Source of the DNA: Ahaetulla prasina | Lineage: Eukaryota; Chordata; Lepidosauria; Squamata; Colubridae | DNA: 64,000 nucleotides | Assembly (NCBI RefSeq): GCF_028640845.1 | Contig: NC_080548.1 | Coordinates: 10,169,814-10,233,813, forward strand | Reading direction: 5' to 3' | Shown here: positions 11,465-21,188 of the stretch, piece after piece | How positions within the stretch are numbered: position 1 is the stretch's first letter | How the letters are laid out: each line of letters starts with the position of its first letter | Position numbers and translations under genes: made by a program | Notes under the pieces: generated by a model | What the model was told of the DNA's origin: nothing | The model's database searches: none | Seen by the model: only the letters and a program-made list of their open reading frames with translations

Positions 11465-11664
11465 TTTGGTAATAATATTGACTCAGCCTTCCATCCTTTA
11501 TAAGGTAGGTAAAATGAGGATCCAGATTGTTGGGAGGGCAATAAGTTGACTTTGTAAATATACAAATAGAATGAGACTATTGCCTTATACACTGTAAGCC
11601 GCCCTGAGTCTTCGGAGAAGGGCGGGATATAAATGTAAATAAAAAAAATAAAAAAATAAAAATA
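11465..11664 (+). mobile_element. SINE type A, 5'-truncated
   Basis: Same body and 3' end as the copies at 32205 and 33665: gatccagattgttgggaggg, then taagccgccctgagtc and gggcgggatataaat plus an A-rich tail. Confidence 0.75.
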
Positions 11665-11799
11665 TTGCTCAAATGCATCACAAACAATAAATCTTCAACC
11701 CTGTTATTAAAATCATAATATGTTCATGTATATATTACTATGTAACAACACATTTTAACATTTTTGTTTCAGTAACCATTTTCACAGCATTTTGTCCCT

Positions 11800-12045
11800 A
11801 AGATGCTTACTGTTACAGCTAGCACTCGGCAGTCAGTATATTTACGATGGTTCCCAAGATCACAGGATCGCCATTTCTAGCCTTCCCAGGAAGCTTCTGA
11901 CAAGCAAAATCAGTGGGGGAACCCAGATTCACTTAACAACCACAGCAAAAAAAAAAAAAAGTAGTTGTAAAATGAGGCATAACTCACTTAACGACCGTAG
12001 CGATGGAAGTCCCGGTTCAGATTGTGGTCGTATGTCAAGGAGCAT
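11800..12045. mobile_element. Tc1/mariner-like MITE, degraded
   Basis: Body shared with the complete copy at 12286 (agattcacttaacaaccaca, actcacttaacgaccg), without intact ends. Confidence 0.6.
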
Positions 12046-12285
12046 CTATATTTATGCGTTATCATTTTTAAATGCAAGGATAATGAGCCGCTTTGCAAAA
12101 TATTTTTGTAGGAATGCGAAAGAGAATTACATTAAAACTCAGTAAACTTGCAGATTGGGTCTGGTGCCTCCAGCCTCATCCACAACTGACTGTGGAAAAG
12201 AAAAGTTGTTTAGGCTGGAAGGATAAGAGAAAGGCCCACTGGAGGTTGGAGGTAAAGAAAAGGCTGCTCATATCAACCTACCCTA

Positions 12286-12657
12286 CAGATAGTCCTCAAC
12301 TTATGACCACAACTGAGTCCAAAATTTCTGTTGCTAAGCGAGACAGTTGTTAACTTAATTTTGCTCCATTGGACAACCTTTCTTGCCAAGTGACTCACTG
12401 TAGTTGTTAAGTTAGTAACATTGTTAAGTGAACCTGTCTTTCCCCATTGACCCTGCTGGCCAGGTTACAAAAGGTGATCACGTGACCCCAGGGTCTTGCA
12501 ATTGTCATAAATTTGAACCAGTTGCCAAGCATCCAAATTCTGGTCACATGACTTTGGGGAGGTTGCAATGGTCTTAAATGTGAAAAAAACAACCCTGTCA
12601 CTTTTTTCAACATCGAACAGCCAATACATGAATGGTTTTTAAGTCGATGATTACCTG
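12286..12657. mobile_element. Tc1/mariner-like MITE, 372 bp, TA target
   Basis: Ends CAGATAGTCCTCAACTTA and TTAAGTCGATGATTACCTG are inverted and flanked by TA. At least five other degraded copies exist in this window. Confidence 0.75.
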
Positions 12658-12739
12658 TAAAATGCATACACTGCCTTCCTCACTGAAGGGGATTTTTTTA
12701 AACCCCACATCCCTTCTAGGATGATTGGGTTGTTTCAGG

Positions 12740-12873
12740 ATCATTATCAGCCAATTTGAATAAGTTTTTTAATTCTGATTTTATTGTATTGTATTTATGA
12801 ATGCTATTTTTATCTGGCTGTAAACCGCCCTGAGTCCTTCGGGCGGTATACAAATTAAATAATAATAATAATA

Positions 12874-12961
<88 letters not shown>
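12740..12961 (+). mobile_element. L2-like LINE 3' tail with AAT/TTA microsatellite
   Basis: Contains taaaccgccctgagtccttc and gggcggtatacaaatt, then (AAT)n switching to (TTA)n over about 100 bp. Confidence 0.7.
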
Positions 12962-13417
12962 GGCAAACCTCCATAGTTTAGTGTGGACATGAATATGGGT
13001 CTTGCCAATCAAGTCCAGAATATAAACTGCTTTGCACCCTGGCCTTCAGTCACTTCCCTTCCTCCACCTTCTGGATACGATGTCTAGTCATAGTGCCTTT
13101 GGCCAAAGAGGACACCATTACAATGAAAAATCAACTGCACATCCAAGATATAGACGATATTCTTCTACTGTTGTATATGAAAGAAACTTCCTATGGGGAC
13201 AGTCTTGACCACCAGACCATCACTGGGTTCCTAAGAAAGCAATTGTCCTCAGTCAAAATCTGTAGCCATGAAACTAAGGTGGCCAAGTTTTTGTGAAGTT
13301 GGTTGCTCATGGACCAGCTGGGGCTAGGTGGCCAAAGGGACCTCTGTATCTCTCTAGCCACAAGTGTCATCAACCAATCAATCAATCAGAGTAGAGCTGG
13401 AAATAACCTTGGAGATC
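12962..13417. other. Unannotated stretch
   Basis: Unique-looking; only a short (caat)n run near 13373. Confidence 0.5.
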
Positions 13418-13425
13418 TTCTAGAA

Positions 13426-13537
13426 GGCAACTTTAAGCCTGGAGGACTTCAACTCTCAGAATTCCCCTGGAATTGGCTGGGGTATTCTGGGAGTTGAAGT
13501 CCTCCAGGCTTAAAGTTGCCAAGGTTGGAGACCCCTG
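13426..13537. mobile_element. Foldback hAT-like MITE with deleted left terminus
   Basis: Palindrome around gacttcaactctcagaattc. Right end GGTTGGAGACCCCTG; the matching left 19 bp are missing. TTCTAGAA flanks both sides. Confidence 0.75.
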
Positions 13538-13687
13538 TTCTAGAACACTAATACTTGAGTTAAATGCACTCTTTACATTTAGAAATGGATTGCCTTCCAC
13601 TGGAACCTGGTTTTTCAGGTGTTCAACTGAACAAATCATAAATGAACCCAAAGACTGGGTTCACACAAGACCTTAAACACACTAAAG

Positions 13688-14065
13688 CAGTGATGGCTAA
13701 CCTTTTTGGCACTGAGTGCCCAAACTGGAGCATGCGCACATGCTGGCGTGCTGGAACCAGGAAGATGGCAGCTGGCCAATGCGCGGCAGCAACTGGCATG
13801 TGCGCGGCAGCCAGTTGCTCTTATGGGTTCCATCGCACGCATGCAAACCGGTCAGCTGCTCTGTTCTGGGTTCCAGCGCGCGCATGCACGCCGCACAACT
13901 GGTCTTTGAAAGACCAGCTGGCCGGCGCGCATGCATGCACCAGAACCCAGAACAGAGCAGCTGCCCGGTGCACATGCACGCCGGACCAGCTGGCCAGCGA
14001 CGAAACCCGGAAGAGCAGCTGGTGATGGCGCGCGTGTCCATAGAGAAGGTTCTGCGTGCCATCTT
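13688..14065. mobile_element. hAT-like element, GC-rich, right end unclear
   Basis: Starts CAGTGATGGCTAACC, like the copies at 4935 and 44953. The interior carries several diverged repeats of ccggaccagctggcc and cgcatgc type. The right terminus is not convincing. Confidence 0.6.
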
Positions 14066-14962
14066 ATAACTGGTTAAGTGTGTTGTGAGAGCACAACTAC
14101 CAGACATATAATAATTCTCACATTAAAACTTAGTTTAGTGGCCACACCCATGCCTTTTAGAGATACATCTCCAGTTGGGCATCCCTTGGGTTAAGATTAG
14201 ACAATAGTCCACTACAAATTTTATTCATTCTCAGGGACAACTGGTTCTAAAAACCACAATTTTCCTCCATTAAAAAAAAAACAGTAATAATGAAAAATGG
14301 GATCAAAATGCATCAACAAGTTACGCAGGTGTTGCAACAATCCCTACAAATCACTGAAAAGTCAAAACTAGCATCAGAAAAAATTATGACATACATGAGC
14401 CAAACAGTAAATCCAGCATTAGGGAAGAAAAGAATTTTCAGTAACGATTTTAAAAGGTTTGGTTGAATGTAACCTTTTGGCTGGCAAAATAACCAAGGTG
14501 AATGAAACAATATGCATTGTTATGGAAATAATGAATCCTTGTGAGCAAATACATTTCTGACCATTTCAAAGCACCAATTCTATTCTTGGCATCATTTTGA
14601 TTTCATTAAAAAATGTGCATGAAATAACAGAATCATTTTCATAGGCATAGAAAATGTACTTTTCACTTCTTCCGAACAGATGAATGTTTTCCAATACTTT
14701 TCCCTACTGCATGCCTTTTTTTATGCAATTTTCAGCAAGATACATGTTTAGCATGCATTCTTGCTATCATTTCCTTTTATACACAATTCTCCCTACAAGA
14801 CATATTTTGGTATGCATCATTTGATAGAGGACCAGCATTGCAAAATCTGAAGTACTCACAGCTAAATTATCTTCAGATTTGTATATATTAGTTTCAGAAG
14901 TACAAATTAAGTTGTGAATAAAAGTTTTGACTAATCAGCCATTCTGGAGCTGCATAAGAAAA
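14066..14962. other. Unannotated stretch
   Basis: AT-rich unique sequence; nothing recognised. Confidence 0.5.
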
Positions 14963-15912
14963 ACACTGTCAAATCTCTTTTCTAACAAGGGAACTAGGGA
15001 TGTCTAGTCTAATGAAGAGAAGCACCAGGGATGACATGGGGGTTGGGCTAGATGACCTATAAGGTCCCTTCCAACTCTGTTTAAAGAAATCTGTTTAAAG
15101 AAACCACATGATGGCAGTCTTCCAGTACTTGAGGGGCTGTCATGCAGAAGAGCAGGTCAACCTATTCTCCAAAGCACCTGAGGCAGGACAAGTAACAGGT
15201 TGAAAATGATTAAAGAGAGATCCAACCTAGGACTAAGGAGAAATTTCCTGTCTGTGAGAACAGTTACCGCTGGAAGTTGTGGATGCTCCATCAGTGGCGA
15301 TTTTAAGAGACTGGACAATTATTGTCCAAATGGTAGAGATTCTCCTGATTGAGCAAAGTCCCTTCCAAGCCTATTTGTTCTGTCTCCTTCCCCACTTCAG
15401 ACCCACAAGCTGGCCTTCAGCCAGTGGATTCACGGCTCTTATCAGTCCTGGCAGAGAGAAATCGCAGCTGCCTGCCAAAGTTCAAACAAATGACTCATGT
15501 AGCAAGACTTTCAGCTCTTTTTGAAACGGTTCAGCTAAACTTTTGTTTTCCGTGGAGTGAGAGCAGTCCCAAAGCTCCTTATATACCCTGTGGGGTGGGG
15601 CTCCTGCCCCACCCTTCCTTTTGATGACGCCTGCCTCTCTAATCTTCTGAAGCGCGGGTCAAGCCAAGCTTGATTATTATTATCAGCTGGGTCTGAAGGT
15701 GTAGCCTGGGGAAGGGAGGAATCAGGGGATGACAGCCTCATTACGTCCTCCGACTGGCCTGGTTCTGGCTCCTGGAGCCAAGCCAAAGGAATCGGTGCTC
15801 CCGAGGTAAGCCCTACCGGCCCTTCCCCCTCACTTTCTGAGTCACTTTCAAGCATGGGGCCAGGTTCGGGGGCTGGAGTCACAACACTATTATTCTATGC
15901 TCTTTCAAGATG
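14963..15912 (+). mobile_element. CR1 LINE 3' end interrupted by a solo LTR
   Basis: CR1 sequence parallel to 4588-4934, running to ccttccaagcctatt. A solo LTR follows, then the CR1 end resumes with ctattattctatgctcttt at 15887. Confidence 0.8.
15376..15886 (-). mobile_element. Solo LTR, 511 bp, 5-bp target duplication
   Basis: TGTTCTGTC to GAGTCACAACA, flanked by CTATT at 15371-15375 and 15887-15891. Same family as the LTR at 8132. Minus-strand GTATATAAGG near 15580 is a TATA candidate. Confidence 0.85.
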
Positions 15913-16424
15913 AAGCCCCTCCATCACAAAGTTCTTTTTGAATTTCAAGAAACACGAGGGCAAGTAAAGATTCCTCAACTCTCCTTAAAACAGTTGTCAG
16001 CAACAAGAGGCAGCGGCAACTGTCCCACATACACACCACCACAATATTCCTTTTAGAAAGCTTGTTTCTTTTGGGAAAATAATCAGGCATGATCACGTGC
16101 TCATGCTATTAAAAGCTATGAGATCCCATCTGAAACCAAATGAAACCTCAGCTTTAAGGACTTCAGACAATGACTTTGTGAATGCTTGCATACTCTAGAG
16201 TTGTGTTGCCCAACCTTGGCAACTTTTAAGATGCGGGGGATCCTTGGTGTTCTCTGAGCTTGTTTCATTACCCAAACTAGGTAGCATCATCAGTGCTACT
16301 GGTAGTAGAGTGCGGCTTGCAGTCAGTTTATATTTTAATAGCTAGCCCTGTCAGTGTTGGTGGGGGTGGTCTTAGAAGTTCTTGGGTTGGGCTGTTTGCT
16401 TGTTTGGCAGTTGTTTGGCATGAG

Positions 16425-16785
16425 CCATGGTGGTGCAGTGGTTAGAATGCAGTACTGCAGGCTACTGCTGCTGACTGCCGGCTGCCAGCAATTCGATTGT
16501 GAGTGGCTCAAGGTTAATTTTACCTTCCATCCATCCATCCGAGGTTGGTAAAATGAGGACCCAGATTGTTGGGGGCAATACGCTGACTCAGTAAACCGCT
16601 TAGAGGGGGCTGTAAAGCATTGTGAAGTGGTATATAAGGCTGGATGGAGTTACTGAACAGTAGGCATGAGTTTAAATGGACTCCAGAGGATGGTAGAGGA
16701 CAGGAAGGCCTGGAGGAATGTTGTCCATGGGGTCGCGATGGGTCGGACACGACTTCGCAACTAACAACAAATATAAGTGCTATTG
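16425..16785 (+). mobile_element. SINE type B (Sauria-type), split by a BovB fragment
   Basis: tRNA-like head gccatggtggtgcagtggtt, body gacccagattgttggggg, tail aaccgcttagagggggctgt. Its final ataagtgctattg resumes at 16770 after the insert. Confidence 0.75.
16640..16769 (+). mobile_element. BovB (RTE) LINE 3' end
   Basis: Contains gaggacaggaaggcctgg and gggtcggacacgact, the characteristic BovB 3' end, followed by an aactaacaac tail. Confidence 0.75.
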
Positions 16786-17040
16786 TTATTGGCAGTTCCT
16801 TGATTGGGATATTTGTTTATTTGATTGTTGGTCTGATGTTAATTTTGGAGTTAATTAATGCTCATCTGGGTGCTGATTTCTGGTGGGGAGGTCTTTTTGT
16901 TCCCTTTTGGCTTGTTGATTGTCTCTTTTGCAAAGTATGTAGATTGTGTTTATGTATTGTATTTAACTACTGATAAGCTCAGAGAGCACCAAGGATCCCT
17001 CATTTCAACCCTGAGCTACAAAATTTCTCTTTATCGGTAG

Positions 17041-17158
17041 TTAAGAAGTGTGGATTTCAACTCCCAGAATTCCCCAGCCAGCATCTCTGGGTGGGAATTC
17101 TGGGAATTGAAGTCCACACATCTTAAAAGTTGTGAAAGGTAAGAAACCCTGCTCTGGA
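17041..17158. mobile_element. Foldback MITE, degraded ends
   Basis: tttcaactcccagaattccc and its inverse ggaattctgggaattgaagt form a palindrome; the outer ends are eroded. Confidence 0.6.
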
Positions 17159-17159
17159 G

Positions 17160-18047
17160 CATCTTTTCAGCTTTGAATCCAAAGGACTCAACCACTCCCA
17201 CTTGTTTAAAAAGTTTTTTTAAAAAAAAAAACCAAGTCAAAAGCCCCCAACCAAACTTCAGTCCCCCAAATATGGACATAAATTTGAATCTATTGATTAT
17301 TTCTTATAAATGGCAACGGCTCAAGATCACACCATGCTTATTAAAAGAAATCTATTCATCCCCTTTACTTTTATTTCATCTAATTCATGATCAATTAACA
17401 AAACCGGAATGATAAAAAGCACCTTTGCTTGATACAAATGATTTTTTTAAAAAAGTGGGTAAATGGAATTAAATTTAGTTTTTTGGCAAGGTATGAGGAA
17501 TCATGATTAACCTAGACTTCCTCAACCAACAAACATGTCCTAATCTAGATCAGGTCAAGATGGGTTGAATAAAATCCAGAAATGAAGCATTACAATATGC
17601 AACTGATGCAAGATCTATCTGAGCCCTTTGATTATATCATTCTGCAGAATTCCGAGGTCTCTTTTACCCTCAACAATAGTCTTTGGTGACCAACCACAAT
17701 CCCACACAACCCGCATTCTCAGCCCCTTTGTAATGTAGTATTTTCTTCTGTTCCATGTTATCTCCTTGCTTGGACACAAGAAGGATCCACTGACCAAAGA
17801 AAGAGCAACTGTTTTTGCAGAGAAGACAAGATCTCCAATCCAGTCTAAAGAGGGATGGAAACCTGACAAAATGGGCAGTTAAGACAGGACCCAAAATAGG
17901 CCATGACCGTGAAGATTTAACCCCCTTTCTGGATTACACACTGTAAAGTCCACATGATCTGATTAGTCGGGGAAACACAAGTTGTCTGTCCTTCCAAAAG
18001 CTTCATTTTGGATCCTTCCCATCTCTCCAGATCTCCTTCTCCTTGCC
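17160..18047 (-). other. TMEM35B: TMEM35B 3'UTR region
   Basis: Unique sequence with no recognisable repeat. The first clear AATAAA on the minus strand is at 17370-17375, giving a 3'UTR of roughly 700 nt. This is inferred from position only. Confidence 0.45.
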
Positions 18048-18178
18048 TCATTCGGACTTTGACTTCACACACTTCCCTCTTCCACGGATGTTAAGGAGGA
18101 GCAAGAGGCCCAGGGAGACAGTGGCTGGTACGCACATGGCAAAAGGCTCTTTCAAAACCAGGAGGGTGTAGATGGCAC
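18048..18178 (-). CDS. TMEM35B: TMEM35B exon 3 (last coding exon)
   Basis: Acceptor gatactgcag|GTG. It completes a Gly codon and then reads AIYTLLVLKEPFAMCVPATV, a Leu-rich last helix and a basic tail to TGA. Too short to stand out as an open frame; found from family similarity and phase. Confidence 0.9.
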
Positions 18179-21125
18179 CTGCAGTATCACACACAAAGAA
18201 AGGAGGGGCAGAATTCTAAAACCAAACTGCAATCAAAGGCTACCAACGGCTATCCCAAGTTGGACTGTTTTCCATTCTCTTTACATGTTTGTTTTGTTAA
18301 TGTATAAATAAGCTGTCAGTCAAGTTGCGAAAACACAAGGAAAAGAAATACAACTTGATCTATAGAAATCAGAAATGTGATAGACATCCAGTCCAATTGA
18401 AGCAAGGGTCCCTCGACCCTTCAACCCTATGATGAAGTTTCACATTGTTCATCAGCACCCACACATTTATTATATGAAAATAATTTAATAAACATTACTA
18501 GGGGAGGGAGGGGAGGAGGAGGAGGAGGAAGAGAGCTAGCTTAAGGCCATTCTTACTGGTGGCCAACCATCAAACATTGAGTAACACTACCTCACCATTA
18601 GCCATCTCACCTTCAGGTCTAGGGACTGGAGTGGTGCTCCGTAGAGACCTCAAAAGATTAACAGAACTCAACTGGCCTTCCATCATTTAAAAAAGTAAAG
18701 GTTTCCCTGTCTAGTTGTGTCTGACTCTAGGGTCCAAATCTCCGTTTCTTGGCCAAGTATTGTCTGAAGGTATTTTCCATGGTTATCTGGCCAGCATGGC
18801 AACACACTGAGGTGCATAGAACACTGTTAACTTCCCACTGAAGTTGTACCTATTAATCTCACATTTGCATGCTTTCAAACTGCTAGACGGACAGAAGCTG
18901 GGGCAAGGAACGGGAGCTCATCCCATTATGCGACACTCGGATCTCAAACCCAGGCTGTCAGCCCTCCAGCTAATAAATTCAGCATCTTTAACTGTTGAGC
19001 CATTCCACTGCTCTTCCATCATTTATCAATCACTTATTGATCAACAAGTATCATTAGCCTCTTGGATAGTCCCATCAACTCTTGAAGTTTGATACTGAGT
19101 ACTTTGGTGAACCCTAGATTAAAGTCAGTTAAACAGAACAATGGAAGGATCAAATTGAATTCATGCTTCAGCTGGACAGGAAAGTCCTCTAGCTGGGGGT
19201 CACGCAAGTATCTCAGGATAAGGAGGAGCAAATTGCTCAGGCCAACGTGTCACACTTACTTGTGACCATACATTCCGTGTTTATCTTCCTCTTCCGCAGT
19301 GTTTTTCAAACTCCCAGAATTCCCCAGCCAGCACAAAAGTCCACACACCTTAAAGGGACCAAGTTTGGTAAACATTGCTCTGAAGGCTGATGATGCTCAT
19401 GGCCTTTCCCCTCTGCTTAAGGGATGCTCTTCTTCTTTCTATGCAACTCTACAAAGCACATCAGACCATCAGCATCTTGATAAACTATTCTTCCCCAGGG
19501 TTGCTCAATATGTCATCCTTCGGATGCGCAGGGTCCATCCTTTCAGTGACCCTGATAGCTATGAATTGTGGGTGTTGTAGTTTGAACTCATTAGGAAGGC
19601 TCCAGATTGGAGAGGGCCACAGACAACCTAGTGGTTCTTGATGTGTTCATTTTGCATCAAATTATCATTATCAGTGGTACCACTGGTAAACTGATACTAC
19701 TGTATTGTATTTCTCTCCAGCTGCCAACCAACATCTGCTCAGCTGCTATCTGGCTGGGTTCCCTGTTTCTCAGGGCAATTTCATGCCAGGGAATTTGGGG
19801 GACTGAAATAGATCCGAAAGAGGTTTTAACAGAAGTAGAAATGGTAACATCAGTTTGTTAGTTCTCCCCAAACTGAGATTAAATCTGTTGAAGAAAGCAA
19901 AAACATTTGTGGCAGTCGGCATTGCCAAACTCAATGGGACTATCCAAGATAAGCTACTTGAGGGATCATCTCATCCCACTGGGATTGGCCCATCCCATCT
20001 GTGCCGGCAGAGGAGGCATGCTGTGGGCCCCATCGGCCCAATTATTCTGACTGGCAGAGTCCAGGAAAAGAGTTGTGCCTGCCTTCCGAAACATGTTACC
20101 CCCCCAATGTGAGGTCGACCCCTACCCTCCTGACCTTTCGTGAGAGCCTAAAGACCTGGCTCTGCCAATTAGCTTGGGATCCCAATGGGAAGTATCACAG
20201 TGGAGGGTGGTTGATCGATTAACATCCTACTTCACCACTACCATCACCCTGCCTCTACCTTCCCCATCTGTAATTGGATGTTAGTGGTTGGCATTAATTT
20301 ATGTTTTTAATATACATACATATATATTAAAGGGGTGCAATGGCTCAGTGGTAGAAGATGCTGAGCTTCTCAACTGGAGCTGACAGCCCAGGTTTGAGAC
20401 CCTGCCTCCGTGCAATGGGGTGAGCTCCAGTTCCTTGCTTCAACTCCTGCCCACCTAGCAGTTCAAAAGCATGCAAATGCAAGTAGATTAATAGGTACCA
20501 CTTCAATGGGAAGGTAACAGTGTTCTGTACGCCTTTGGTGTATAGTCACGCTGGCCACATGACCACGAAAATTGTCTTCGGACAACGCTAGCTCCCACGA
20601 CCAAGAAACAGAGATGAGCACCATGCCCCAGTTGAACACAAGTGAGAAGGAAACCTTTACCTTTTTACGTGTTCGTGTGTGTGTCTGTGTAAAGTATTCT
20701 AAGCCATCCAGAGTTACCCTGTGGTAACTTGTCAATCAACAGCTGATTGACAAGAGCCTCCAAGGGGCAGGAATCCGATACCCTGCTGCAAGCCCAGGGG
20801 GAGGGCCCAGGGGGAGGGCCTTCTCTGTGGCGGCACCAGCCCTATGGAACGAGTTACCTCCGGGGTTACGCCAACTCCCCGACCTCTGGGCCTTCAAACA
20901 TGAACTAAAGACTTTATTATTTCACTGAGCGGCACTAGCCTAAGAATGTAGTTTAGCAAAATTTTAATGGGTTTTTAATCAGTCTTTGACCGTTTTAGTG
21001 ATTCGGTCACTAAATATTTGTTTTTAAATTGTTTTTAAATAGTGTTTATTTATTATATTTATATCATAGTGTTATGTGTATTTTAATATTGGCTGAGTCC
21101 TTCGGGAGATGGTGCGGTATAAAAA

Positions 21126-21188
<63 letters not shown>

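Larger units (their letters stand above)
16236..16999. mobile_element. Terminal-inverted-repeat element hosting a SINE
   Basis: Left GGATCCTTGGTGTTCTCTGA and right TCAGAGAGCACCAAGGATCC are inverted copies. Class not recognised. A SINE lies at 16425-16785 and splits it. Shorter relatives are at 27434 and about 55180-55557. Confidence 0.65.

Noticed and set aside
12781..13008. Poly-Asn open frame
   Set aside because: Translation of the TTA microsatellite.
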